Shown one piece after another: positions 23,065 to 35,129 of a stretch of 64,000 bases of DNA. The DNA lies in assembly GCA_036345935.2 (NCBI GenBank), contig JADWOT020001714.1:210268-274267 (forward strand), given 5' to 3'. Within the stretch, counting starts at the first letter, position 1. Every line of letters starts with the position of its first letter. Source of the stretch: Taenia hydatigena (lineage: Eukaryota; Platyhelminthes; Cestoda; Cyclophyllidea; Taeniidae). The notes beneath the pieces were generated by a model. The model ran no database searches, was not told where the DNA came from, and saw nothing but the letters and a program-made list of their open reading frames with translations. A program made the translations under genes and the position numbers.

Positions 23065-23939
23065 GTTCTTTTCAGTGACTGCTTAAATACAACCACGTCC
23101 ATCATGCAGCTCGAAGGTTCACTATGTGGATCCCAAATCCGACTTGGTATGCATTCGCTACTAGCAGAGTTCGCATGAGTAAAACCCATGGTGTTTGCTT
23201 ATTTTGAGTGGACCATTGCTGTAAGGCAAGCGTTAGTATGGCCTTCTACTGACTGCAAAATCTGCCAGGCTCACTACAGCCAATTGCTTAGTGTACTTTT
23301 GCCAACAAATGAATTTACCCGGCACCGTAACGGGTCTCGCTCTACTATTAAATGGCATTTATTATTCCATGTGGATTTCCTTTTGTCGCATTTTCAACAG
23401 TAGGTTTATCATCCTTACAGGCTGTGCAATGACAATGCAGAGGTATTAGATTGGTTCCTCACTTTCATCTTAATTCTTACCTTCTAACAACTTAACCAGC
23501 TGCACCGCACATTAAAATGCTCTACCAATGTTGATGGGTAGGAACACCGTTTTCATTATTAGCACCATCTTACCTCGCCCTTCTCTTTGTGTCAGTTAAA
23601 GTGCCTTTTACTCAACACCAGTCTGTGGATAAATAACCACCATGATTGATGAGACAAGGACAAGGACTAGCATCACCAGCATCGCACCAACTAAACCAGC
23701 ATAGGAAGCAGGGATTCGCAGTGGCTTCACACATTCTGTGATGCGTTGTCGAAGTTCATGAAAGACATTTTAAAGCGCACTTCGTGGCCCATTGTTCACA
23801 CCCGCCACACTTGGCAGAACAGGTGAAAGTATATTGCAGCAATTCCAGTTGTCAGGAGGAAAGAATTGAGGTAAAAGTAAGAAAACAAAAGAAGATCTCC
23901 AGGTTGATATTGCACACCATGTAACAGAAGATAAAATTA

Positions 23940-24243
23940 CTATTTGAAGTGGGGCAAAAGGAAGTCCAGATGGAATAATAGCAACTGCCAGTAAATAGTA
24001 GAGCAGGACCCTTTACAGCCTTGGAGAACCTTAGTTGTCGGCAAAGGTAAATAAAGCGGATGCCTTAAATGAAATTTGCTGATTGTGCGGTCAGCAGCAA
24101 GGCCAGGCTTAACGCCTGCCTCACGGCAATGGTCAACTCAAAATAGACGCAAAGTCATGCGTTTCACTCAAGCAAACCCTTCTAATAGCGAATAAATCAC
24201 AAGTCGGAGTTAGGATTCATTCAGTAAACATGCGAGGTGCACA
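23940..24243 (+). repeat. Conserved upstream flank of F-box-like copy A
   Basis: About 300 bases aligning with 33345-33641 directly upstream of the intact gene, including GCCTCACGGCAATGG and the last 60 bases before the ATG. It shows that promoter-side sequence duplicated with the gene. An AT-rich GAATAAATCAC (copy A) or GAATATATCAC (copy B) lies about 50 bases before the ATG and could be a core promoter element, which is inference only. Confidence 0.65.
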
Positions 24244-25264
24244 ATGGAGAGGGTTCCTCAAAATCTACGATTCGAGATTTGCAAATACCTCAATGGCGCA
24301 GGCATCGTCAATTTGTGTGAGGCAGTGCCCAGCATTAAATTCGGTGCTCAGGTCTTTCACCACCCAAGGCATTTTGCGCAGTTACTTGAGACAAATGCAG
24401 TGGGTGGACGCAAAACTTTGTTGCATGCTGTATTCAACTCATATCGTTGTCGAGAAAGAAGATGAATCAGTGGTAGAAGCAGAGTCAGAAAGAAAGGTTC
24501 TTTGCAGTGTTATTCGATGCTACCAAGAATGTAGCCAATTCACTCCGCAGTACATAAACCATGTCTTATCTAACCATGGTAGAATCATTCGATTTGTAGT
24601 GCTTGCAAGCAGCGTAATGCGTTTGGGTCTCCTTCATCCACTCTGGCGATCCCTCTTTTATTCGGCTATAATCTACGCACGACAACCACATGTAAACTAC
24701 CCAGTTGGACCTGATTGCATTGAAACAGCAACACGCTTGCCTTACTTTCATATCCATGTCAATCGATGAAGCATAGAAGGAAAATATGCTCTGTGACGTA
24801 CGTCCTCCAGGATTTCTTGCCTATGCTCATTCGACAGTGTGATGTACATGACCGCTTCTGCATTGCAGTGCCGTGCTGGGCGCAGTCTTCCACTTGCATT
24901 AAGGCGCCTCATATTCCGCACCGCCAACCTTGCTGCTACTAGGGCGACTCGCCCTCCAATGCTACTCATCCTGGACACGCAATCGAGGGAGACAGAAGAT
25001 TTGACGTCTAGGACTGATCATTGTGAGCTTCTCATAGCCAGTCTTCACAGACTCGACAGAATTATGTTGCGAGGGTATGGCAGGTCTGCAGCGGGATTCC
25101 CGCCCTATAAATGGTGGAGGGTATGTCGTCTGCATCAACAGGATGGGAGGTTCATGAACCTGTATGAGGCATTCCGAATGGCTGCAATGCAAATAGCCAA
25201 CATAGATGCTGGGATAAGCAGTCAGAGCCGCAATGTAATAGTGGATTTACCTACAATGATTTAA
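24244..25264 (+). pseudogene. F-box-like family, copy A (frameshifted)
   Basis: The start MERVPQNLRFEICKYLN matches the intact copy, but a frameshift near 24335-24345 moves the reading to another frame (SYLRQMQWVDAKLCCMLYS onward). A second break near 24765 ends that frame at a TGA, and the C-terminal third resumes at about 24839 with RSLPLALRRLIFRTANL to a TAA at 25262. The order and similarity along the whole length to 33642-34571 are clear. Its C-terminus is about 24 codons longer than that of the intact copy because the codon that is a stop in copy B is CGA here. At least two frame breaks make a full-length product impossible without editing or unusual splicing. Confidence 0.75.
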
Positions 25265-25569
25265 GTAAGACCCGTCTTCCCGTCTCATTCCGCTATTTAA
25301 TACTTTGCTTTGTTACACAGGATTGCATTGTAACAATCTGTTCCAGGCTTCATTCCCTTTCAATCCTTGTGTGTTTTTGCTGACCTTTGGTTTTGGCGAG
25401 CTAAGACCTCTAATCAACCGAATCAGCGGAATGCCGACTAGGCGAGTGAATATGAAGGAGAGAGCGCTACTGATCATCGTTTATGCTTCAAAATTATCAC
25501 ACGTGGGCATCTTCGTCTCTATCTGTCTTGAAGCACCATTCAAGACGAGTGGCGATGGAGGGGGATGTG

Positions 25570-26098
25570 TCACATGGTAGGTGCTGCGAGTGATGACATT
25601 CATGAGGCGGTGCCTACTATGACACTGCAATGCAAAAAATCATCACATTCATCACAAAGTGGAAGTGGCACGTAGTGACGGCCTAATGCTTATTGTTATT
25701 TCGCGAATAAGGACAAGGATTTCGCACCAATGCGCACCCAGTTGAGCGAAACTTCTGCACGATTTAATGGAATTGTTAGTGGCACTAGATCTGTGCGTGT
25801 ATAAGATGTGGGGGGTGAAATCCTTAAGTTAGACACTCGACATTCGCTGACGTACCTGTCTTTGCAGCCACAAAATGAGCAGATTAGCAGAAGTGGGCTT
25901 AAGTGGGACACAAGCACATCACTGAAATTTGGAGAGGGTAATAACCGCTTAATTTGGAATGGGTTTTTAAAATTATTTTAGGCATGTCTCTCACGAACGT
26001 GTTTGAAGTCGAAACAAGCGATCATAGTTATCTGTGCAGACGTCGGCTCTCTTCTAGTGTGTGTGATGAATTTATTTTTAGGTGGATAAATTCGGCGT
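25570..26098 (+). repeat. R6 block copy 2 (extended)
   Basis: Aligns over about 500 bases with 32438-32962, from GGTGCTGCGAGTGA to the shared end GTGATGAATTTATTTT(A/G)GG.TGGATAAATTC. The core CACTAGATCTGTGCG section also matches 22.07 kb. It lies just downstream of copy A of the F-box-like family. Confidence 0.75.
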
Positions 26099-29000
26099 TT
26101 AAGGTTGTTTATCTGAGATACTTGGCTAAAGAAAGAGGCACATTTAGAGGGGTAGAAGGCTACGCAACGCGCACTCCTGCTATGTCTGTCGATGGAGTTT
26201 CGCCTGTAAACTATTTGGAATCGGAAGCACTGCTGTTCCTTTTCATCATTAATTCATGTCATGCTTCCAGTAGCCCCATAGTGAGCATCTCAATGCCACA
26301 CCATGCAGAGTGGTAGATATTCCGAATAGAAGGACAGGGCCTGTCGATCATTAAGATGCTGGATGGAAGAAGCAATCAGAAGAGAGGGAAATTTGGCAGC
26401 CGATTGAATGTCGGTGGAGTTCATATGGGCTGTAACAGGGTCAACGCTGACTACCAATTGAGTAGTTCTCGAGCTAATTTCAGGTCACCGTTAGCAATGC
26501 AGCAAGCTCGTCCACTCTCTGCACTCTGCACTCGACAGCTTAGTACCACAGCTTGTGGTTTAAAAGTGAAAAGACGTTTAGCAGGAGAGTGCAGTGCATT
26601 CGGTTGCTTCTTCACATTTGTATCTGTGCCTCGTCTTTGTGTCTCGGTGACAGGCAAATTCCAAATTAACTCTTGTGACTGATTGCCGAAAATCCTCAAT
26701 TTACGATCTTTGATGACTACTTCTGTACAAAGTGTTCTCGTGGGCAGATGCTCTTTAAGGTGCAAAGGGAAGCAGAATATGCTATAGCAATAAGGAGTGA
26801 GAACATCGCTAATTTAACGGTTATTCTGTCGCAGTATTGCAAGTTGTGGAAAATCTTGGTTAAATTAGGTCAGTCATTCCGAAATACATTAGAGGCAAGC
26901 TGCTTTTGCAAGGACTGAAAAAGTGGCACCTTAAGGTTTGTCATTGTAATTGCTTTAACGTGTCTATGCGAATGCAACGAGGACGAATGGGTCAGCAAAA
27001 GTATGCTCGACTAACGTTTCGTCTATGTGCTTGTGTTTCACCCCATTCAAAAAGCATACTTTTGCTGCATAGGAATCTTCGCCTGATAATAAGATAAAAC
27101 AGGAATATTTTGACGGGACTCGGTGAAATTTAAATTAAAACTTGAAGGACGCTGAATTAGAACAAACAGGGAGTTAGTCGTCTGGGCGTAAATATGTTAA
27201 ATGCCTCATTGCCAATCTCTACAGTCAAGTCAATGGTGTTTTTCGTAAGAGTGGAGAGTCTTTTTGGTGAGCGCACACATATGTGATTGGTGGAGAATGC
27301 AGCCTCTTCACCAATAAAATGACATTTTCGTTGACGTGCATGAGACGTCCCATTAAGTCTCGTTGCAAATCGCCATTGCCGCTGGTGAAGCAAGCAGCCA
27401 TAAGCAAAGTGAGGGTCACCACAATTCTTTAGCGCTTTCGTCTGCAGTAAGTGTAGAGTCGCTGTCTCCCTCCCTGTCAAATGCTACCTCCAGCAGTACA
27501 CAAAGATGTGACACTAGACTAACCGTGGGTGGTGTGTGACTCAGCACAATTTGTGGTTAATAAGCAAAGAGATAATTGAAGTGAAAGTGAGAACGATGCT
27601 TAAAATCCCGATGCCTCTACTCAGACACCACTGTTGCTTTCCTCATAAATTGGACTAACTTCGCTGACACTCAGGTGGATGCTGTGTTCCACAGTCCTGA
27701 CGGCCTCAATTCGCGGTTCACGATGCCAATTTGTATGCAAGTGAATTTTGCGAGAGGCTGCTCTCTAAGAGGCAAAAGTAAGTAAAATATATGTTAGCAA
27801 TAGGAAGTGCAAACATTGTTATTATGCTACTGCGCATGAATGTTGCAAATGCTCTCTGGTGATGGATGATTGGTTGGAGGGGAAGGCCATACAAATCCCT
27901 AGGATTGCGCGTCAGGGCAATTAGAACTTAACGAAACATGCCTCCACCCCAACATTTCATAGCAACCTATATTCTACTTGAAGTTATTTTTCCTTTCTTT
28001 AAAATGGTACTCATTTTAATGTGTCAGACTGTGAATCAACAATGCAGGCGTTTTTTTTTCATTTTCTCATTTCTATTTATCTCACGCATCGCAATTCTCA
28101 TTTTGTAGTTTTAGTTCAATGCTCGATATTTCAAATTAGCAGCCAGTTTCGATGGATAAGAAAAGCAGACGATGAAGTGCGAATTAAATTGCATTCCTTG
28201 AGCTTTGACAAGATCGAGGCACGAATGCCAAAACCTCACATAACGTGGTTTGTGCATTCATATCTCAGAGTTGCGTTTTGTAGGCAGAAGCGAAGAGATG
28301 GAAATCTGCTGGATCGACCATCAGGCAGGCTGGTGGGACCTGCCAGACTAAACTTACAATAATTTGAGATCAGCACATATTTGTGAGTACTTGTGTGCAT
28401 TAAGTGGTGGTTAGTAGGATGGGACAAAACCACTTGTAATGCATAATCCATACTATGCTGAAGTGTAGGGCAACGGTAGAATTGGGGAAGAATGCAACTA
28501 AGTGTTCCACCGATACTCACTAGTTGCTGTGATAATGAGGGATGTGAGGGACCGAGTGAAAAGTTCCATAAGCCCCGAATCCTGATGTCATTTTCTCCCT
28601 TTCAGAGGATTACAATCTTTAGTGCAAGTTCGAGGCGAAGGTTTTATCATGGCTGTTAGCCTAATGCCAATTGAAAATGCAGCCGATGCAGAAGTACGTT
28701 TCATGGGCGGAAATTCAAAGGCAGAATGTGTTTTAACCCTTTAACTACCTTCACTTATTTCGCCCCTAAAAGCAGTTCAATAATACACTGACATGTCTCA
28801 TGCATTGCTGTTGGGACACAAGCTTAAATTTAATGTGCAGCAAAGCGTCTAAACTCGTCGTTATTTACTAATAAACTGTCATCTCCGATCCGCACCTGTA
28901 GTTAACTCAAAAAACCACCTGTGTATACGATCTCAAAGTAGCGATTCTTGGGGTACAAGACCATATTTGGTGAGTGGACATTAAGGAAGACTGAGTTGGG

Positions 29001-29914
29001 ATCAATCATTAAGGAGGCATATAATATGTCGTCTAGAAGTCCACCGTGAATGTCGGCCTCAATATTTGCCTCTCTGTGTTATGTGACCGCAGGACTATCA
29101 TTTTGAGTTGCATCGCCTAACGGTACATCACTAGCCAACTTGCGTCCATTGTCGATGCACCCCACGATGGCCTGATTATTTCGGCGCATTTACTTATACT
29201 ACTCGTTGCGTGTCATTAGCAAGCAGTGTGAGCAAGGGGAGATTGTGGAAGAAAGGATGGCATGCGAAGAAGTGACAAATGCCTCACCATCGTGGAACGG
29301 GCCGATTCCTCACCCAACCGACGTGAACGGGTGGCTTGATAGACAAACTTTTATCCAACATCGTAAAGGCTTGCAGTACTCATGTATGCACCTTTCATGT
29401 GTGAGTTGATAGGTCTGCAGAGCAGAATTTGAGTAATCGTCGCGTTCCATCTTGGCTGCATGAATTATGCACCACTTCAAAGCTTAAGGCAAAACCCCTT
29501 ATGCGTGTCATGGATCCCTTAACCATGCCCTTCTACTCTGATGCAGCGAAATCGTGTAGCCAAGAGGTATTCTGTTTACGCAGTGATTTTTGCACATCAA
29601 ACACAGTTTGTGTTTCACTTTATTCCAGCGCCAGTAATGAGCCAAGCAAAGGCATCAGATGTAGGTTTAAAGCATTAAAAGGCAAATCTAGTGCCTTACT
29701 TTCCCCAAAATTAGCACCAGTGCACCTTTCACTGCTTTAGAAGACTGGATGTTTACCAAGACCTGTCATCATGAAATGGACACCGAATAAGATAATCAAA
29801 AATTTGGGATTGGACTGCTACCAAATAAGGTAAATCGCATGAGTAGGATAGAACTCAACATCTTGTAGGATGTCAGTGCAGTTTGTCCCTACTCTAACCC
29901 GACCGCCTTTGACT
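26099..29914. other. No supported gene; several short two-strand open frames
   Basis: Frames of 90-120 codons occur at 26356-26682 (+), 26451-26765 (-), 27157-27480 (-) and 28021-28362 (+), but they overlap on opposite strands or carry no recognisable motif, and none has a second copy in the window. I leave them as unassigned. Confidence 0.35.
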
Positions 29915-30055
29915 ACTGACTAAGCGGCTAAGGAATCAAGTCGAAGTCACTGTGAGAGATGCGGTAAGTTCGCGCGCTCGCCGGTGGAAGCGAGAGCTTA
30001 AACATCAGCAAGCTTGACTCGTTGATCGTCAATCCAAATGCCATATGCATTTGTA
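29915..30055 (+). repeat. R9 block copy 2
   Basis: Diverged same-strand relative of 16720-16855. The similarity is by eye, with several matching words in order; no frame is conserved. Confidence 0.4.
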
Positions 30056-30739
30056 TTAAACCGATGGCTTAACTTACTTCATTTTGGGTAGTTTGTTTTG
30101 ATTATTAACTGTAAGCTGAGGTGAATTGCCTTATGTACCATTTGCCTCACCATGAATTTCGCGCTACCAACAAATGCTACCTTACGAGTTAATGAAACTC
30201 CCCTACAAAATTACTCACAAATTCCGCATCTCTGCTCGCCTTCAGTGAAAACCTGATGTCGAGATGCAAAGCCAGATTAGCTGACTAACTGCTTAAACAT
30301 TCTTCAAATCTAACAAACATCTTAAAATCAGCCACACAGAAGACTTTGCGCCGGGTTGTATACTGATCCACCGACAATGTCCTAGGCAATCACAGAGAAG
30401 AAATCGCTTAGTTGGACTATAGCTGCTGTTGCGCATTTCACTCGAAGCCACCACAAGTTAGGCTGTCCTAAACTGTTCTCATTTTGGCATAAAAGGATGC
30501 ACAACCGGTGATCAGCAGCACCGCCTCGTTAATATTTCACCATATAACCGGCATTTTGCTGATTCAAGCTGCAAAATGTAATCTTGAGTCAACTTTACAG
30601 TCTAAGACACTGCGAGAGAATGAATTGCTTATTTGAAGTGTATCTGCCGCTTTTCTTATGGCTGCTAAAAGGTAGATCAGCTAAAACTATTCCTGTTCAA
30701 GCATGAAAAAGAAGTGCAAACGGTGCTCGGTAGCATCCT

Positions 30740-31440
30740 CTCGTTAAAATTCGGCCTTCAAATCGCCATTCTGCTAATTCGAGTGAAACGAGGTTGTCTT
30801 GGCGCGCAGAAGGTCAACGTTCGACAAAAACACGTGAGCAATGAAAGGGAATGTAGCCTGGAACAGATTATTACAATGCAATCCTGTGTGCCAAAGCAAA
30901 GCGCGAGATAGCGAAAGGGCATGAATGAACAGATTTTGCCCAACTCATATTGCAGGTGAATCTGCTGTCACATTTCGCCCTTGGCTGCTTCCTTCCACGC
31001 TGATGTTGGCGATTTGCAACGCGCTATTTGAAATGCCTCATAGAGGTTCACGAACCTCCCATCTCGTTGGTACAGACGACATGTTCCATACCAATCTTAA
31101 GGTGAGAATCTCACTGTAGACCTACCATAACCTCGCAATGTAGTTCTGCAGAGTTCGTGAAGGTGGCTCTGAGATGCTCATAATGATCAGTCCTAGACGT
31201 CAAATCGCTGGTCGCCTTTGATCCCGTGTCCAGGATGAACTACATCAGAGGGCGAGTCGTCCCATTGGCAGCATGGGTGGTAATGCGGAATGTGAGGCGC
31301 CTTAATCCAAGTGGAAGGCTGCGTTCAGCGAGGCAACGCAGTGCAGAATCGGTCATGCACCTAACACAGTCGAATGAGCATAGGTAAGAAATCTCGAGGG
31401 ACGTAAGATGCGGAGAATATTCCTTTCTATGTTTTAAATA
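30740..31440 (-). pseudogene. F-box-like family, copy C (3' part with flank)
   Basis: On the minus strand, from about 31380 downwards, the frame gives RCMTDSALRCLAERSLPLGL, then RRLTFRITTHAANGTTRPLM and a stop, followed after frame changes by segments matching the HLHRLDRI and YEAF regions of the intact gene. Beyond the coding part the flank down to about 30740 matches the 3' flanks of copies A (25.28-25.4 kb) and B (34.66-34.8 kb), including GGATTGCATT and CATTCCCTTTCA. The N-terminal half is missing. Near its end the copy reads ALQIANISVEGSSQGRNV, showing the longer ancestral C-terminus also seen in copy A. Confidence 0.7.
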
Positions 31441-31499
31441 TTGACACAAATAGGAAAGTAAGACAAGCGCGTGACTGTTTTGATGCAATTAGGACCAGC

Positions 31500-32437
31500 G
31501 GGGCTGATTATGCACCATTTTTGTCCGAAATCATTTGTTTAACATACAAGGGATAGCAAAATTTACTGAAGAAGACCCACATCCATTCCGCCCTATGCGA
31601 GCATGAATGGTGGAAAGGTGAAGTTGTTAGAGCATATCTATGATTAGTTGAAGCAAATCAGGTCAGTCAAAGCGCAGTGATGAGTTAAGCAGCGGAAAGC
31701 GCGTATGTTCGCTGTAAGCAAGCTGAAAATGTGACTGGGTTGCAGCAAGTCTGTGTAAAGTGTTGGGAGACGCACAAATTTGATCTTAAAGTGGATATGT
31801 TGTGCATTTAAAAAGCGAATGCTTGACTGGTGATTACCCTAAGAAAGATAAGTGTACAGATTTCAGCTCTTGGCCAGTTAAAACACTGAATTTGCATTTT
31901 AGTGCCTCAAACCCACAGGTGAAATTGCTTCTAGACATAATAATGGCACTGGAATAAATACCAATTTGTACTTATGAGGATTGCAATAAAAAGTGTGGTG
32001 GGTGCATGGAAGTCACTGCGGACGGATGCGCAGGTACAGCATATCACTCTAAAGAATAGGAGAGAGAGAAGTCATTGGCAAGTAAGGTAAAACATATAAG
32101 CTCAAAATAGCCGTCCGTGAAAATCAACAAATAAGTGTACCATTCATGCACTGCTTACTGAAATTCTCTACACGCGAATACGCGACGTCGTTGTAGTCTG
32201 ACTGCATGCTGTGGAATTGCTTTCAACCTCCAGCGCTGTTAGTGAGGAATTGGAGCAGGGCCCACCGCCACGTTTCGTGCATTAGGAATATAAACCTACC
32301 CGATCGTCGGACACGCCACAATCTCCAACAATTGCATGGGCCAACATGCACCTCAGGACCTCCAAAATCATCACACGTGTCCGCCGCCGTATCTGACGGG
32401 TGGCGATGGAGGGCTAAGTATCGCATCGAAGGTGCTG
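31500..32437. other. No supported gene
   Basis: Overlapping frames at 32206-32466 (+) and 32223-32426 (-) are open on both strands because of local GC-rich composition. No motif or copy supports either. Confidence 0.35.
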
Positions 32438-32962
32438 CGAGTGAGAAAGTTCATGAGGCTCCTTAACATGTATATTATGCGGTGCCTACTATGACATTGC
32501 ACTGCAGAAATTCATCACATACATTACGAAGTGGGTTTCGCACGCAGTGGTGACCTATTCCTCAATGTTTTTTCAAAAACGGGACAAGGATTTTGCACTA
32601 ACGCTCACTCAGTTAAGCGAACCTTCTGCATGATTTGATTGGGTTTTTTGTGGCACTAGATCTGTGCGTTATAAGAGGTGGGATTGTGAAGTTGTTAGGT
32701 CAGGTACTCGACATTTGCTGACGTGCCCGTCTTTGCAGCCGCAAATGGGTAGATGAACAGAAATGAGCTTAAGTGTGGCATCGGTGCATAACTAAGATTT
32801 AGAGGGCGTAATAACCGCTTAATTTGGATAGGATCCTTAAACCTACATTTAGCATAACTCACACGACCGTATTTGAAATCTGAACAAATGATCGTAGTCA
32901 TCTGTGCAGCAGTCGACCCTTGTTTAGTGTGTGATGAATTTATTTTGGGATGGATAAATTCA
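32438..32962 (+). repeat. R6 block copy 3
   Basis: Same-strand counterpart of 25570-26098, here lying upstream of the intact F-box-like gene instead of downstream of a broken copy. This is consistent with tandem duplication of a unit in which R6 separates successive gene pairs. Confidence 0.75.
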
Positions 32963-32999
32963 AACAAACACAGAAATAGTTGATATCAAAGCAGGTGCT

Positions 33000-33190
33000 A
33001 CCCTCAGATTATCCCAGTATTTCGATGGCAGGTTTTCCTTACCTGCCACGATGGCTGCTCCACAATAAACAGTGCGAAACGGCTCACCAAATTTCCATTC
33101 GCACGATTATGCCAACGGAGGCTAATCCCATCATCTGAGTGCACACGCTACGCGTTGTCTGAATTTGGCATTTTAAGTCGCACTACATCA
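33000..33190 (+). repeat. R5-related fragment
   Basis: Diverged relative of the 3' part of R5 (16290-16460 and 42560-42670), sharing words such as CTCAGATTAT, TACCTGCCA and AAACAGTG in order. It forms the far upstream flank of the intact F-box-like gene. Confidence 0.5.
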
Positions 33191-33641
33191 TGGATTGTTC
33201 CTACGCATCAAAATGGGCAGAGAAGTTAAAAGTGCGTTGCAGCCACTTGAGTTATCAAGAGCAAGAGGAAAATGGAAACATGGCAAACAAACTAAGACCT
33301 CTACATTACCATCGCACAGTCTGTAACGGGAAACTAGCCTAAACTCTAAAATGTGGCAAAAGGAAATCCAAATAGAATAGTAAGTGCCGTTAAATAGTAG
33401 AGTGGGAAGCGTTGCAGCTTTGATGTAATATTTTTGTTGGAAAACTACATGAAGCATTTGACTAGAGTAAAGCTGGCAAATTGTGCAGTAAATAGCCTAG
33501 CCAGACTAAACACTTGCCTCACGGCAATGGCTAACTCAATTCAGGCGCTCATTCATGCATTTTACTCAAGTGAACTCTGCTAATAGCGAATATATCACAA
33601 GCCGGAATTAGGATTTACTTACCGAATCTGTGAGGTGCACG

Positions 33642-34574
33642 ATGGAGAGGATTCCTCAGCATGTACGAATCGAGATTTGCAAATACCTTGCTGCCATGGA
33701 CATCGTCAATGTGTGTGAGGCAATGCCCTACATGAAGTCGGTTCTCAGTTCTCTCACCATCAAAGGCATTTTGCGCAGTTACGTGAGACAAATGGAGTGG
33801 GTGGATGCAAAACTTTGTTGCATGCTGTATTCCACTCATGCTTTTGTAAGGAGAGAAGCTGACCCAGAGGTGAATGCACAATCAGAAGGAAGAATTCTAT
33901 TCACTGCTCTACGATACTACCAAGAATGTTGCCAATTCACTCCGCCGTACATAGACCATGTCCTGTCTGATCGTGGCAGGACCATTCGATTTCTAATGCT
34001 TGGATGCAGCGTAACGGATTTGGGTCCCCTTCATCCCCTTTGGCCTTCTCTCCGTTATGCTGCTTTTAGGTGTGGACGACCATTGCAACTCAACTACCCC
34101 GTTGGACCTGATCTTATTGAAATGGTCGCTTTCTTGACTAACCTTGAGATTCATATCAATGAAGAACACATGGAAGGGAGAAATGACCGCTATCATGGGT
34201 CATTCGAGGCGTCTTATCTCCGTGCATTCGACAGTGTGGTGTACATGATCGATTCTGCACGGCAATGTCAGGTTGGGTACAGTCTTCCAACTGGATTAAG
34301 ACGCCTCATTTTCCGCATCACCAACCTCACTGTTAAACAGATGACTCGCCCTACCCTGCTCTTCATCTTGGACATAAAATCGCAAGAGACACAAGATCTT
34401 GCCTCTTCGGGTGAGTGTTTTGAGCATCTCATGACCAGTCTTCACAGACTCGACAGAATTGCATTGCTGAGGTATGGCAGAACTGCAGGGAGACTTCCAC
34501 CTTATAACTGGTGGAGGGTGTGTCGTCTGCACCAACAGGATGGATGGTTCGTAAATCTGTATGAGGCGTTCTAA
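33642..34574 (+). CDS. Intact single-exon F-box-like gene, copy B (310 aa)
   Basis: The ATG at 33642 matches the start of copy A; an upstream in-frame GTG at 33630 is not needed. The N-terminus (IPQHVRIEICKYLAAMDIVN, residues 4-23, then VCEA) has the Pro, Ile-x3-Tyr-Leu and Asp-Ile pattern of an F-box, the helix bundle by which such proteins bind Skp1 in SCF ubiquitin ligases. The remaining 260 residues contain no LRR, WD40 or kelch repeats that I can see; they are basic, Cys-containing and carry a WWRVCRLHQQDGW motif near the end. A role as substrate adaptor is inferred from the F-box resemblance alone. Three other family members nearby are broken, whereas this one is open throughout. The stop at 34572 replaces CGA of copy A, so the product is shortened by about 24-35 residues. 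A frame this long is very unlikely by chance. No intron is visible. Confidence 0.6.
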   Translation: MERIPQHVRIEICKYLAAMDIVNVCEAMPYMKSVLSSLTIKGILRSYVRQMEWVDAKLCCMLYSTHAFVRREADPEVNAQSEGRILFTALRYYQECCQFTPPYIDHVLSDRGRTIRFLMLGCSVTDLGPLHPLWPSLRYAAFRCGRPLQLNYPVGPDLIEMVAFLTNLEIHINEEHMEGRNDRYHGSFEASYLRAFDSVVYMIDSARQCQVGYSLPTGLRRLIFRITNLTVKQMTRPTLLFILDIKSQETQDLASSGECFEHLMTSLHRLDRIALLRYGRTAGRLPPYNWWRVCRLHQQDGWFVNLYEAF

Positions 34575-35120
34575 ATGGCCGCGTTGCAAATACCCAACAT
34601 CGACGCTGCATGAAGCAGCCAAGGACAAAATGTGTCATCGAATCCACCTGTATTACGATTTGGGTAAAACCTGTCCCTTTTTGCCATCCCGCTATACCAC
34701 ACTTTGCTTTGGTGCATGGGATTGCATTATAACACCCTATATCAGGCTACATTCCCTTTCATTACTTATGTGTTTTTGTTAAAATTTGACGTTCGGAGTG
34801 CTAAGATAACATCCTCCTACTTGAGTCTGTAAAATTGTGATTAGGTGGGCAAGCATTAACAAGAGGGTGCTACTGATCACCGGTTGTGCTTCTTTTAATG
34901 CCAAAACGCGAACGGATTAGGACAGTTTAACTTTTGGCGGCTTTGAGTGAAATACGCAACCGCAGATATAATCCAGCCAAACGGTCGTTTCTCTGGGATT
35001 GCCTGGGGCATTGGTGGTGGATAAATTTGCGACCCAGAGCAAAGTCCTCCTTGTGGGTTATTTCAAAAATGTTTGCTAGACTTGAAGAATGTTTTATTAG
35101 TAGGTGAGTCGACACACAAA
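34575..35120. other. 3' flank of the intact F-box-like gene
   Basis: The first 230 bases match the 3' flanks of copies A and C. In the old reading frame the sequence continues with ATGGCCGCGTTGCAA, a relic of the longer C-terminus. No AATAAA polyadenylation signal was seen close to the stop. After about 34.82 kb the sequence is unique. Confidence 0.5.
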
Positions 35121-35129
35121 CCAGCCTTT

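Noticed and set aside
26451..26765. Opposite-strand overlapping frames at 26356-26682 (+) and 26451-26765 (-)
   Set aside because: Both open over the same DNA through composition; no motif or duplicate to favour either.
33993..34628. Minus-strand frames of 67-110 codons inside the F-box-like gene
   Set aside because: Shadows of the long plus-strand gene; not conserved in the other family members.
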